Assembly (NCBI GenBank): GCA_025210295.1
Contig: JAOASC010000028.1
Location: 62,001-126,000 of the forward strand
Origin: Flavobacteriales bacterium
Lineage (GTDB): Bacteria; Bacteroidota; Bacteroidia; Flavobacteriales_D; Parvicellaceae
Direction: 5' to 3'
Length of the DNA stretch: 64,000 bases
Within the stretch, counting starts at the first letter, position 1; every line of letters starts with the position of its first letter. This document shows, piece by piece, positions 37,301-46,168 of the stretch. A program made the translations under genes and the position numbers. The notes below the pieces were generated by a model that saw only the letters and a list, made by a program, of their open reading frames with translations, was not told the origin of the DNA and did not search any database.

Positions 37301-37583
37301 TGAATATATCAGGTAGTCCATCGTTATTGATGTCTCCAATTGCAACCCCAGAACCGTTGTAGAGATATTCATAATTTAAGATGTTTGATTCCGCTGTTTC
37401 AATGAGCTGGTTCTCAAAGTACAAACCAGATTCATCTTTGTCGAGCTTTTTGAATAAAGCTTTCGTTTGATGAGTCTCAGGGGGCTCTTGTTGAGCAATC
37501 GCTTTTGTATTACTGTTCTCTTCATTTTGACAAGCCAATAGAGAAAAAAGGATAAGCAAGTATGGGAGAGTTGTTTTATTCAT
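34299..37583 (-). CDS. FG-GAP/VCBS repeat and ASPIC/UnbV domain lipoprotein
   Basis: 1094 residues from the ATG at 37583; an upstream Met at 37613 lies inside the preceding gene and is not needed. MNKTTLPYLLILFSLLACQN is a lipoprotein signal with Cys18. Over ten Asp-rich calcium loops (DINNDGLPDIFMGG, DYDNDNDLDLYVL, DLNEDGWLDLYVAND, DLDLDGDLDLIWNN) make two propeller-like arrays. Between them is an ASPIC/UnbV-type region (NPYRGYMSSHHAIAHFGLGN). This is the CRTAC1-like layout common in Bacteroidota, often beside vanadium haloperoxidases. It overlaps the haloperoxidase gene by 8 bases. Likely a calcium-stabilised surface protein; substrate unknown. Confidence 0.9.
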   Translation of the reverse strand: MNKTTLPYLLILFSLLACQNEENSNTKAIAQQEPPETHQTKALFKKLDKDESGLYFENQLIETAESNILNYEYLYNGSGVAIGDINNDGLPDIFMGGNFFGGRLFLNKGNLKFEQISEKAGVFFEGFTTGVSFVDINNDGYDDIYMCRSKSASPNERRNILLINNQDLTFTDQAKEYGIDDPGYCTNSIFFDYDNDNDLDLYVLNHRTDFKNAVVIPIRGAALPYTQSDVNYTSDRLYENKNGKFIDVTQKAGIANNRFGLGVFAADLNEDGWLDLYVANDFNDKDQILINNQKGGFEDQIENYLDHMSKNSMGCEVGDFNNDGLLDIVTLDMTPEGNYRQKQLSNSTTYDMYHLGLKRGLGHQILRNCLHLNDGNGYAEIGQAVGMSHTDWSWAPILADFDNDGLKDLFISNGYYRDVTDLDYVKHGSASVISSSGGLSSNWQMQMIANAQSTPIVNYLFKNNGNLEFEDISEQNWGDAPSFSNGCVYADLDLDGDLDLIWNNLDQPAAIYANQSELLKNNFIAFTSDATKCRVYVYQNGKKQMIDLNPYRGYMSSHHAIAHFGLGNNALVDSVVFIQNGNAPKVIIQPESNRYWHLTDSLGSSTHTPQRKLSSPIKLEKVFSLLENHEAIKTYNDFKHEPLLSRKNSSIGPTYCKGDLNGDGLEDLFITGESGVAGKLLFQTSQKDFNIKIDPAIQADINQCDAGAALLDIDNDGDLDLYVVSGGYLFQADDSMYQDRLYLNDGLGNFKKSPLPQITSNGSSILIHDFNDDQRKDILVLAGAKPNSYPLEDQSFILFNHIDSLQLTNQFLPNKGQLGICNDIEKLLINKEEVFIIAREWNNLLALQWKDGKLVDISDQIGITNTHGIWNDLYKIDLDKDGQQDLIAGNVGINDFFKVSPEKEAYLIAGDFFGSKKIEALHFYHYKDQQPYSKHSLDQLLKSNPLFRKIFPKYKDYSTSTMADFLQQLPTKEYQENKLQMKNSVSLYNNGSKLRPQPLPKMAQFSEVHGALVKDLNHDNIDDLVIIGNNFDVDIKQGKLDAGGVQLFLSNGIANKAFDSFNYYRIGKDEYREIITIDDQVFILDKAYNLWELH

Positions 37584-38916
37584 CTTCAAATTTTCTAAGA
37601 ACAAATTCACCAATTAAGCTTCCCTGATCAACACCATTTTCTATTGCTGATCTAAAATGTATTCCTCCATAAAGTCTGCTCATGGCAGCTTCATCTCTAG
37701 CCTCGTTAAAGGAAGAGAAAGCTCTTGGTGCCATTCCAAATGCTAATTCAGAACTGTCAACAAAGGCATAATTTTCTCCAATATAATTGGTTAAAATTTT
37801 AGCAGAAACCCCAGAAATAACGCTGTGACCACTTGGGTATTCAGGGAAGTTAGGAGTGTATAATGGTATTTCCCAACTTTCATTAAAGTCTTTTTTTATT
37901 ACAGTTATTGGTCTGATATAATTATAGTGATATTTAGCTTCCCAACAACTAATAAAACCATCGTAAATTCCCATAGATAGTACGTTGTATATTTTTAAGC
38001 GATCAGAAAATTTAAGCTTTTGATCTTGCATTGCATTTTGTGCAATTCTTAACCAATGTCCTCCAGGGGTTAGTTTCTTTTCAGCAACAGTAACATGACC
38101 TTGGTGTATAGGAACAAAAGGATTACAATCCCAGAATTTTGCTATGGCAATATGTGGATCATTGACCTCTTTTATACTAGCTGTTTTTTCTATAACTTCC
38201 ATGAGTTCTTGATAAAAAAGACTGTTCTTATCCAAAGAATAGGGTGGTGGTGTAGGACATCTAAATTGAGATGCTGAGTCTAAACAAATAGTGGTTAAAA
38301 CTTCCCAATGAGGTTCCAAAGCATTGGCGTATTCAGGAGGTGTAGGTATCCAATGTCCAACTTCTTGAAGTGGTTCATAAATCTTCATGGACCTTGTTTC
38401 TAGATAACCATCTGTTTGAATTTTTTTTATTATTTGTTGAGCTACAGCCTCTCCATATACTTTGACTTGATCAATTGATTCTTGACTATATCCTGATCGT
38501 AGAAGGTTTTGTTCAAAATTACGCACACCGTTTTTTAGATAAGTGTTGGTATAAACAAGTTCTTGACTAACGTGGTAAAAAGCGAAGATTGAACTAGCAC
38601 TTGATTTAGCCTTTGATTTAATAGCTTTACTATCCACTGAATCTAGCACATAACCTTTTTGGTTGGTGGCTAATTGATAACATTCATTGGCCGCTAAAAA
38701 AGGGTACATATATATTCTGGCAGCAACAGGAGGAGAGAAAAAGTCATCAATTATTGCAGAATCTAAACAGGAATGAGCTTTGCTTAGTTCAATTGAAAAA
38801 TCGAATTGAATTGAGGAATGTTCCAGCTCTTTTTCTCGATGTTCTTCATTACTACAACCAACAATAATATTGGCGATAAAGAATAAAAAAATAAAGAGAT
38901 TTTTGATGTTAGCCAT
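37576..38916 (-). CDS. vanadium-dependent haloperoxidase family (PAP2-like) lipoprotein
   Basis: 446 residues. The signal with lipobox IIVGC (about residue 21) makes it a lipoprotein. The oxyanion-binding residues are visible: K and R in KYHYNYIRPI, YPSGHSVISG (Ser-Gly-His), and SRLYGGIHFRSAIENG (Arg and the vanadate-bound His). Members oxidise halides with H2O2 when vanadate is bound, or act as acid phosphatases. The family cannot be split by eye. It heads a three-gene coupled operon, with a TATATTTG box at 38943-38950. Interesting neighbour of a molybdate import/storage locus. Confidence 0.87.
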   Translation of the reverse strand: MANIKNLFIFLFFIANIIVGCSNEEHREKELEHSSIQFDFSIELSKAHSCLDSAIIDDFFSPPVAARIYMYPFLAANECYQLATNQKGYVLDSVDSKAIKSKAKSSASSIFAFYHVSQELVYTNTYLKNGVRNFEQNLLRSGYSQESIDQVKVYGEAVAQQIIKKIQTDGYLETRSMKIYEPLQEVGHWIPTPPEYANALEPHWEVLTTICLDSASQFRCPTPPPYSLDKNSLFYQELMEVIEKTASIKEVNDPHIAIAKFWDCNPFVPIHQGHVTVAEKKLTPGGHWLRIAQNAMQDQKLKFSDRLKIYNVLSMGIYDGFISCWEAKYHYNYIRPITVIKKDFNESWEIPLYTPNFPEYPSGHSVISGVSAKILTNYIGENYAFVDSSELAFGMAPRAFSSFNEARDEAAMSRLYGGIHFRSAIENGVDQGSLIGEFVLRKFEDE

Positions 38917-38942
38917 AAGGTGTAAAGCGTTAATTATTGGAG

Positions 38943-38950
38943 CAAATATA
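38943..38950 (-). promoter_or_regulatory. putative -7 box (TATATTTG) for the haloperoxidase operon
   Basis: Exact TAnnTTTG followed by C on the minus strand, 26 bases upstream of the ATG at 38916. The -33 box is unclear. Confidence 0.45.
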
Positions 38951-39039
38951 GAATAATGCGTCGAAAATAGGTGAATTTAATAATCAAATTATTAAGTAGT
39001 ATTCTCAGTGGAAATGGTGAAATAATAATTGTGCTTTTT

Positions 39040-39102
39040 TTTACAACAGTTTTTTATGTGTTTGCAACATTTTTTTAGTTGTTTGCAACAATTTTTTAGA
39101 TA
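39040..39102 (+). repeat. three tandem 21-bp direct repeats upstream of the type B giant
   Basis: Copies at 39040-39060, 39061-39081 and 39082-39102 share TTTRCAACAnTTTTTTA with a variable tail. The period of 21 (two helical turns) and the position just before the -7 box TATGTTTG at 39119-39126 suggest activator binding sites. A small minus-strand ORF over the repeats is a by-product of the periodicity. Confidence 0.7.
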
Positions 39103-39118
39103 AATGACATAATTTGTA

Positions 39119-39126
39119 TATGTTTG
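39119..39126 (+). promoter_or_regulatory. putative -7 box (TATGTTTG) for the type B adhesin operon
   Basis: Exact TAnnTTTG, 23 bases before the ATG at 39149. No TTG -33 box at the right distance; the last 21-bp repeat covers that place, in keeping with activator dependence. Confidence 0.5.
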
Positions 39127-39148
39127 GACCGGTGAAAAATATTTAAAT

Positions 39149-42100
39149 ATGATTATATCTTTATTGAATTGCTGTAAAAAGAATGGATTACTCATTCTTG
39201 TTTTTTTAGCTTTTTTGGGAAATGAAATGAAAGCGCAAGTTCCGTCAACCTTGTATGCAGGATATCAAGGGTTTTCAGGTACGCCATCTCAAATTGATTT
39301 AATTGATACTGCTGGATTGGCTTTCTCTGTAACAAGTTCAATAACCGTAACATCTACCTTTGGACCTGTTCAAGGAGTTTATGGAATTTCACAACATCCA
39401 TCTACTGGAGATGTTTATCTTTTGTATCAGTCAACTGGGGGAGCAGGAGCTCGTAGACTAGGGATCTTGGATTTAAATACAAATGTGATCGCTGATATTG
39501 GGAACAGTGGTAATTTAACAGATATTACTTTTACTCCTGATGGAACATTGTATGGGGTAATAGGGAATTTTGGAGCAACACATGATATAGTAACGATAAA
39601 TCTAACCACAGCAGCAACAACATTTTTTATCTCTCCTGCAAGTGGAGACTGGGGAAATACACTAGGTTATGATCCTTATTCAGATGAACTTATTCACCTT
39701 TGTCAACCCAATCATATTGATAAAATAAATTATAGTGCAAGTACTCAAACTACGTTAAATGCAACTTCACCCCCAGGAGAAACACAAGCGGTAGCGATAT
39801 TAAATTCTACAACAGCTTGGGTTCAAAATTATAATAGATTATATGAATTGAATACACAAACTGGTGCATATAATCTTGTGAATTCAAATGTTGGGAGGTA
39901 TCATGCATTTGGGTTTATTGGAGCGCCTTGTTCTGAAACGACAAGTTCTTTTTCACAGACAGCATGTGGAAGTTATGTCGTACCAAGTGGAGATGAAACT
40001 TATACAAGTAGTGGTACATACATGGATACTATCGCTAATTCCGATGGCTGTGATAGTGTGATGACAATTACTGTAACCATCACCCCATTAGACAACGCAG
40101 GGTTTAATTATGGAGCAGCGTCATATTGTGTGGATGCTACCAATCCCTCACCAACGATAACTGGTTTGCCTGGAGGAGCGTTTACCAGCTCACCAGCGGG
40201 ATTAATTATTAATGGAAGTTCAGGGGAAATAGATATTGCCTCGTCTACTCCAGGAAATTATACGGTGACTTATACGACTTCTGGAACCTGTCCGAATAGT
40301 TCTAATGTTTCTGTAACAATCAATGCTTTGCCAACCGTTTCTTATGTCGCATTAGCTGATTTATGTTTAAATGATGGTGTACAGGCTGGTTTAGGAGGAG
40401 GAACTCCTACGGGTGGTGTATATTCGGGGACAGGTGTTACTGATGATGGAAATGGGATGACATATTCTTTTGACCCATCGGTTGCTGGTATTGGTACACA
40501 TACAATTACTTACGCTTATACAGATGTTAATGGGTGTGCCAATAATAATTCTGATAATGTTGAAGTGTTGAGTCTACCATCAGATCCGGTTGTTACTACA
40601 CCGATTACTTCATGTTCTAGTCAAGATGTAATACTTACTGGTACCGGTTCTGGAACAGGAGATTTAGTTTTTTATGATAATACTTTTTCAGAAATAGGAA
40701 GAGTTACAATGGGAGGAGTCACAACACAAAACTTTAATCTTGGTCCTCTTGCTAATGGTTCTTATACCTATTATGTTACAGAAGATAACGGAAGCTGTGA
40801 ATCTTCAAATGTATCAATAGCTGTTACTGTAGAAGATAATGTCAATCCATCTGCTGTATGTCAAAATATAAGTGTTTATCTTAATGCTTCAGGAAATGTA
40901 TCAATTACTGCTGCAGATCTAGACGGAGGGTCAACAGATAATTGTGGAACTGTTTCGTTATCAGCATCAATGACATCATTTACTTGTGCTAATTTAGGAG
41001 CAAACAATGTTGTTTTAACAGTTACTGATGGGGATTCAAATACAGATAATTGTACGGCTGTAGTAACAGTGTTAGATACCATAGCTCCTGTTATTACTTG
41101 TCCAGGGAATCAGACTGAAAACCCAGATCTTTCGTGTAATTTTACACTGCCAGATTATACAGGGTTAGTTACAGTGACAGATAACTGTACAGCGTCTTCA
41201 GTGATTACTCAAAGTCCTGTAGCTGGAACTGTTATTGCTGGGACAACGACAATAACTATGACTGCAGATGATGGAAATGGAAATACATCAACATGTACAT
41301 TTAATGTAATATTGAATGATGCTATAGCTCCAAATGCTGTATGTCAAAATATCAATGCATATTTGGATGGTTCAGGTAATGCAACTATTGTAGCAAGTGA
41401 TTTAGACGGTGGCTCTACTGATAATTGTTCAGGGCTAGTTTTTGGAGCATCACAAACGGCATTTACATGTGCAGACTTAGGAGCAAACAATGTTATATTT
41501 ACTGCTACAGACGGGAATGCTAATACAGATAATTGTACAGCCGTAGTAACGGTATTGGATACTGTTTCTCCTGTAGCAACATGTCAGAATGTTACGGTGT
41601 TCTTAGATGGTTCTGGTAACGCTACGATAACTTCATCAGACATAGACAATGGATCAACAGATAATTGCGGTGTCGCTTCATTGGTCGCTAGTAAAACAGC
41701 ATTTACTTGCGCAGATTTAGGAGCTAATAATGTTACATTAAGAGTTACAGATGGAAGTGCTAATGTAGATAGTTGTATTGCTGTTGTAACAGTTGTGGAT
41801 ACTATAGCTCCAATTGTAGTATGTCAAAACATTAATGTTTATGTGGATAATTCAGGAAGTGTTACCATTCAAGCTACAGACTTAGATGGAGGAACGACAG
41901 ATAATTGTGGAAGTGTTACTTTAAGTGCATCAGTTACATCTTTTAATTGTTCGCAAGTAGGAGCTAATAACGTAACGCTAACAGGAACAGATGGAAATGG
42001 AAATACTTCTAACTGTATAGCTGTTGTGACAGTAATCGATACTATTTCTCCTACTGCTGTATGTCAAAATATCAATGCTTACCTAGATAATCTTGGAAAT

Positions 42101-43792
42101 GCAACTATTGCAGCACAAGCTATTGATGGAGGATCAAGCGATAACTGTAGTGGAGTATCATTTAGTGCATCAATTACATCATTTACTTGTTCTAATTTAG
42201 GAGCTAATAATGTAACGCTAACTGTAACTGATGGGGTAGGGAATACTGATAATTGCACCGCTGTAGTGACAGTCCTTGATACTTTAGCTCCAATTGTGAC
42301 TTGCCCTGGAGATCAAACGGAAAATCCTGATGCACTTTGTAATTTTGTTTTGCCTGATTATACAGGTTTGGCTAGTGCAACAGATAATTGCTCTTCATCT
42401 CCTGTTTTAACCCAGAGTCCTGCAATAGGGTCAACAATTTCTGGAACAACAACGGTTACCATTACAGCAGATGATGGAAATGGAAATACATCGACGTGTA
42501 CATTTAATGTGATTTTACAAGATGTAATTCCTCCAACAATATCTTGTCCAGGAGATCAAAATGTAGATTTGAGTACAGCTTGTGATTATACGTTGATCGA
42601 TTATACTGGATTAGCTACCGTAACAGATAATTGCTCGGGAATAAGCATCTCACAATCCCCAGCTGTTGGGACAATTATCACCGCTACAACAACTGTTACT
42701 TTAACAGCAACGGATGGAGCAGGTAATACAGCTAACTGTACGTTTGATGTTATTCCTACAGATAATTTAGCTCCGTCAATAGTTTGTTTAGGAGATCAAA
42801 GCGAGTTTGTAGATGCTAACTGTGGATTTACTGTTCCTGATTATACTGCTTTAGTTACCGCTACAGATAATTGCTCATCTAATATTACATTATCACAAAG
42901 TCCAGTAGCAGGTACAGTAGTTGGAGTAGGAACTCAAGTAATCACGATAACAGGAACTGATGCTAATGGAAATGCAGGAAATTGTACATTTAATTTAAAT
43001 GTAGCGGATAGCATTATACCAACAATTACTTGTCCTGTCGATCAAGTAGATAGCTTTGATGGTAATTGTGAATTTACTTTATTAGATTATACAGCATTAG
43101 CAATTGTTAGTGATAATTGTGGAGCGCCTGTTGTTACTCAAAGTCCTGTTGTTGGAACTGTAGTAACTGCTAATACGTTGATTACTTTAACTGTTGATGA
43201 TGGAAATGGAAATACTGTTAACTGTTCATTTAATCTAAGTTTGAATGATACAACCAAACCAGTTGTGAACTGTTTAGCTGATGAAGCCATTTATTTGGAT
43301 GAAAACTGCCAGGTACTATTACCAGATTATACTCAAGAAGGAACAATTTATGATAATTGTGACGATAATTTGAGTATATCGCAGACTCCTAGCGCTGGTA
43401 GTGTTTATGAGAAATTAGATACAGTAGCTGTTACTTTGATAGCTGAAGACGCTAGTGGTAATATTGATTCATGTACTTTTAATGTTAGGGTTGATGCTGA
43501 CGCTAATAGTGGTTGTATAGATGATTTAATTGTAAGTGATTTAATTACACCAAATGGTGATGGAAAGAATGACCAATGGATCATTAATGAAGCAGCCTAC
43601 ATTGAAGGGTGTCAAGTGATTGTTTATAATAGATGGGGAAAACAAGTGTTTGAGTCAATTAATTATGACAATACTTGGGAAGGAACCTATATGGGGAAAC
43701 CATTGCCTGATGGGGCGTACTATTACGTGATTTTATGTGGTGGAGAGGTTAAGTATAAAGGAGATTTAAGTATTTTAAAATTGAAGAAGTAA
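39149..43792 (+). CDS. giant secreted protein with HYR repeats and type B T9SS C-terminal domain
   Basis: 1547 residues. The signal peptide runs to about residue 30 (LVFLAFLGNEMKAQ). Residues about 30-260 resemble a beta-propeller (ISQHPSTGDVYLLYQ, DITFTPDGTLYGV). One C-rich adhesin unit follows (SGTYMDTIANSDGCDS), then about a dozen HYR-type Ig-like repeats in two flavours (AVCQNINAYLDGSGNATI... and TCPGDQTENPD...LPDYTGL), each with DNC and VTVLDT phrases. The last ~85 residues, LITPNGDGKNDQWIINEAAY, QVIVYNRWGKQVFES, LPDGAYYYVI, are the gliding-motility-associated type B sorting domain. Exported by T9SS to the surface. Paired with the PorP-OmpA gene 23 bases downstream. Confidence 0.95.
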   Translation: MIISLLNCCKKNGLLILVFLAFLGNEMKAQVPSTLYAGYQGFSGTPSQIDLIDTAGLAFSVTSSITVTSTFGPVQGVYGISQHPSTGDVYLLYQSTGGAGARRLGILDLNTNVIADIGNSGNLTDITFTPDGTLYGVIGNFGATHDIVTINLTTAATTFFISPASGDWGNTLGYDPYSDELIHLCQPNHIDKINYSASTQTTLNATSPPGETQAVAILNSTTAWVQNYNRLYELNTQTGAYNLVNSNVGRYHAFGFIGAPCSETTSSFSQTACGSYVVPSGDETYTSSGTYMDTIANSDGCDSVMTITVTITPLDNAGFNYGAASYCVDATNPSPTITGLPGGAFTSSPAGLIINGSSGEIDIASSTPGNYTVTYTTSGTCPNSSNVSVTINALPTVSYVALADLCLNDGVQAGLGGGTPTGGVYSGTGVTDDGNGMTYSFDPSVAGIGTHTITYAYTDVNGCANNNSDNVEVLSLPSDPVVTTPITSCSSQDVILTGTGSGTGDLVFYDNTFSEIGRVTMGGVTTQNFNLGPLANGSYTYYVTEDNGSCESSNVSIAVTVEDNVNPSAVCQNISVYLNASGNVSITAADLDGGSTDNCGTVSLSASMTSFTCANLGANNVVLTVTDGDSNTDNCTAVVTVLDTIAPVITCPGNQTENPDLSCNFTLPDYTGLVTVTDNCTASSVITQSPVAGTVIAGTTTITMTADDGNGNTSTCTFNVILNDAIAPNAVCQNINAYLDGSGNATIVASDLDGGSTDNCSGLVFGASQTAFTCADLGANNVIFTATDGNANTDNCTAVVTVLDTVSPVATCQNVTVFLDGSGNATITSSDIDNGSTDNCGVASLVASKTAFTCADLGANNVTLRVTDGSANVDSCIAVVTVVDTIAPIVVCQNINVYVDNSGSVTIQATDLDGGTTDNCGSVTLSASVTSFNCSQVGANNVTLTGTDGNGNTSNCIAVVTVIDTISPTAVCQNINAYLDNLGNATIAAQAIDGGSSDNCSGVSFSASITSFTCSNLGANNVTLTVTDGVGNTDNCTAVVTVLDTLAPIVTCPGDQTENPDALCNFVLPDYTGLASATDNCSSSPVLTQSPAIGSTISGTTTVTITADDGNGNTSTCTFNVILQDVIPPTISCPGDQNVDLSTACDYTLIDYTGLATVTDNCSGISISQSPAVGTIITATTTVTLTATDGAGNTANCTFDVIPTDNLAPSIVCLGDQSEFVDANCGFTVPDYTALVTATDNCSSNITLSQSPVAGTVVGVGTQVITITGTDANGNAGNCTFNLNVADSIIPTITCPVDQVDSFDGNCEFTLLDYTALAIVSDNCGAPVVTQSPVVGTVVTANTLITLTVDDGNGNTVNCSFNLSLNDTTKPVVNCLADEAIYLDENCQVLLPDYTQEGTIYDNCDDNLSISQTPSAGSVYEKLDTVAVTLIAEDASGNIDSCTFNVRVDADANSGCIDDLIVSDLITPNGDGKNDQWIINEAAYIEGCQVIVYNRWGKQVFESINYDNTWEGTYMGKPLPDGAYYYVILCGGEVKYKGDLSILKLKK

Positions 43793-43815
43793 GTACCATT
43801 AAAAAAGTGTAGATT

Positions 43816-45267
43816 ATGAAATTAAGGTTAATAATTATAACAGTATTAGTAGTATGGGGAGCTTCTTCAATTAATGCTCAACAACTACCAGAATCGAATT
43901 TGTATACATTTAATAAGTATAACATTAATCCTGCATACTCAGGCTATAATCAGTGTTTGGAGTTATATGGTAGTCATTTAAATCAATGGGTTGGGATTGA
44001 TAGGGCTCCTAATACCAATTTCTTTTCCATTCATTCGGGTATAGGTGAAAATATGGGAATAGGAGGAGGAGTGATTTTAGATCGAGCTTCTTTTATTAGT
44101 AGATTTTCAGCTAAAGTTTCGTACGCCTATAAAATAAAGTTAGGAGAGGAGCATAATTTAAGGTTTGGCCTTTCGGCTGGTCTATTTCAAATTAACTTGG
44201 ATGCTACAAATGCAGTTGTGAATGATGTAACAGATGAGATAGTAAGTAATGGAGCTCAAAGTGGAGTCAATTTTGATTCAGAGTTTGGACTTTTTTATAA
44301 CTTGAAAGGTTTGGAACTTGGGGTTTCAATTCCTCAAGTTTTTGAAACGAATGCTGAACTTCAGTTTGAGGGGATGGATGGCTTTAGTAGTAAAAGGCAT
44401 TTTGTTGCTTATGCTGGATATGATGAGGAATTAAATGAAAAATGGAGTGTTGAACCATCGATGCTATATAAAACAGCGCAGTCTGGTTTGAACCAATTTG
44501 ATTTCAATGGAATGGTAACCTATAATAAAATGGTGTCTGTTGGAGCTGGTTACAGAACGCATGTTGGTGTAATTGGAAGATTAGGATTAAATATAAAGGA
44601 CTTTGTTTATTTAGGATATGCCTACGAATTTTCAGGAGCAAATATATCTTCTTATTCAACAGGTTCACATGAAATAATGTTAGGAGTTAAGTTTTGTAAG
44701 ACTCCTCAACTAAAGAAGCCAAGTGATTTAGAAAAGGCTATCGTGGAAGAAATACCTGAACCTGTAAAGTCAGAACCTGAGGTAATAGTTCCTGTCGAAA
44801 AAGTTTCTCCTCCTCCTGTATTGAAAGAGGAAAAAGAAATAAAGCCAGAGCCAATAGTGGTTGAAGAGCCTAAGTTAGAAGAGGTGAAACCAGAACCTAT
44901 TGAAAAAGAGTACCAAAATATTTCTTTTGAAAAGCCTATGGATATATTGTTTGATTACAATGTTGGAAATCAATTTTCAAATGAAAGTATAGTGGTGTTA
45001 GAGGGAATTGTTAAGGTTTTAAAAGAGAACCCTGAGTTATCTGTATTAGTGAGTGGACATACTTGCGATATCGGTTCTGAGGAGGGAAATCTAAAAGTCT
45101 CTAAAAATAGAGCAAATCAGGTTATGGACTACTTTGTTAAAAAAGGTATTTCGGGAGAAAGAATTAATGTAGAAGCTAAAGGTGAAACACAGCCAAGATA
45201 CCCAAATACTTCTGAAGAAAATAGAAAGAAAAACAGAAGAGTTGAGGTTGTTTATCAAGGGAAGTAA
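43816..45267 (+). CDS. PorP/SprF family protein fused to an OmpA peptidoglycan-binding domain
   Basis: 483 residues with a signal peptide (to about 21, INAQ). ESNLYTFNKYNINPAYSGYN begins the PorP/SprF barrel, which ends near 295 with GSHEIMLGVKF. A Pro/Glu-rich linker (about 300-370) leads to an OmpA-like domain (ILFDYNVGNQFSNESIVVLE, SGHTCDIGSEEGN, NRANQVMDYFVKKGI, NRRVEVVYQGK). SprF-type partners help type B substrates such as SprB onto the surface; here the partner would also be tethered to peptidoglycan. It lies 23 bases downstream of the type B giant. Confidence 0.93.
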   Translation: MKLRLIIITVLVVWGASSINAQQLPESNLYTFNKYNINPAYSGYNQCLELYGSHLNQWVGIDRAPNTNFFSIHSGIGENMGIGGGVILDRASFISRFSAKVSYAYKIKLGEEHNLRFGLSAGLFQINLDATNAVVNDVTDEIVSNGAQSGVNFDSEFGLFYNLKGLELGVSIPQVFETNAELQFEGMDGFSSKRHFVAYAGYDEELNEKWSVEPSMLYKTAQSGLNQFDFNGMVTYNKMVSVGAGYRTHVGVIGRLGLNIKDFVYLGYAYEFSGANISSYSTGSHEIMLGVKFCKTPQLKKPSDLEKAIVEEIPEPVKSEPEVIVPVEKVSPPPVLKEEKEIKPEPIVVEEPKLEEVKPEPIEKEYQNISFEKPMDILFDYNVGNQFSNESIVVLEGIVKVLKENPELSVLVSGHTCDIGSEEGNLKVSKNRANQVMDYFVKKGISGERINVEAKGETQPRYPNTSEENRKKNRRVEVVYQGK

Positions 45268-45436
45268 CTTAGCCCCTTTAGGAAAAGAAAGTGAAAATAA
45301 TTCGTTGAAGTGCTTTTGTGGTACTCGTTCCTTTGTATGGAATAGAAACGCTTATAGGAGATAAATTCTTCAGGCTTTACACTTAATTTTTCTTAAAAGA
45401 TCACTTATTTTATTACTCCTAAGTTATGGATTTAGA

Positions 45437-46168
45437 ATGTCCCTAGTTAATGTAATAGTATTTATGCTGTTTATTATTACATTAATTGAGACTATTCTAT
45501 TGTGTGTTATACTATTTAGATTTGAAAAAAATAGATTCAACTTTATACATCGTTTTGTATTAAAATCTGAACAATATCATGCAATATTACAAAACACCTT
45601 TCTAGTTCAGGAAGAAGAGCGAATTAGAATAGCTGGTAATATTCATGATAATTTAATTGGTCAGTTATATCGAATTAAACTACTAAATAAAGATAAAAGA
45701 CTAAGTAAACTTTTAAACCAGAGTATTCAAACAGCACGTCATATTTCTCACGATCTCTCTCCGCCTTTAATAGAACGGCTTGCTTTTCAAGATATCGTGT
45801 ATGATTATGTTTCTCCAATTCAAGAAGAGTTGAATATCCAGTTACATTTCTTAGTTATTGATCATACTATTTTATCTAATTACTCCAAGCTTAACTTGTA
45901 TAGAATATTACAAGAGTTAATTACAAATTGTATTAAACATGCTCAAGCCGATATGTTATACATCCAGTATAGAGTTTCTAGGCAGTACATTTGTTTAAGA
46001 GTTGAAGATAACGGTGTAGGCTTTAAGAGTACCGAAAAAAAAGGAGCAGGTCTTCAGAATATTGAAGTGCGCAGTCAACTTCTAAGAGGAAGTTATCGAA
46101 TGGTCTCTACTGTTAATAAAGGAACTAAATTTTTACTGGTATTAAAAAAATCCAACGATGAAAGATAA
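45437..46168 (+). CDS. membrane sensor histidine kinase, LytS/NarL-associated HisKA_3 type
   Basis: 243 residues. One N-terminal membrane helix (about 5-28), no sensor domain outside. EEERIRIAGNIHDNLIGQL carries the phosphoacceptor His70, LYRILQELITNCIKHAQA is the N box and VEDNGVGF the G1 box, as in kinases that pair with NarL/LuxR regulators. Its stop overlaps the regulator start by 11 bases. With such a short N-terminus, the signal may be membrane state or come via a partner. The region 45268-45436 upstream holds no other gene. Confidence 0.9.
   Translation: MSLVNVIVFMLFIITLIETILLCVILFRFEKNRFNFIHRFVLKSEQYHAILQNTFLVQEEERIRIAGNIHDNLIGQLYRIKLLNKDKRLSKLLNQSIQTARHISHDLSPPLIERLAFQDIVYDYVSPIQEELNIQLHFLVIDHTILSNYSKLNLYRILQELITNCIKHAQADMLYIQYRVSRQYICLRVEDNGVGFKSTEKKGAGLQNIEVRSQLLRGSYRMVSTVNKGTKFLLVLKKSNDER

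Noticed and set aside
38992-39195. Small minus-strand ORF with repeated KNCCK phrases
   Set aside because: It is generated by the three 21-bp repeats and overlaps the start of the type B giant; no signal, no start context.
45182-45364. 60-residue ORF overlapping the end of the PorP-OmpA gene
   Set aside because: Out-of-frame shadow of the OmpA domain with no domain or start signal.
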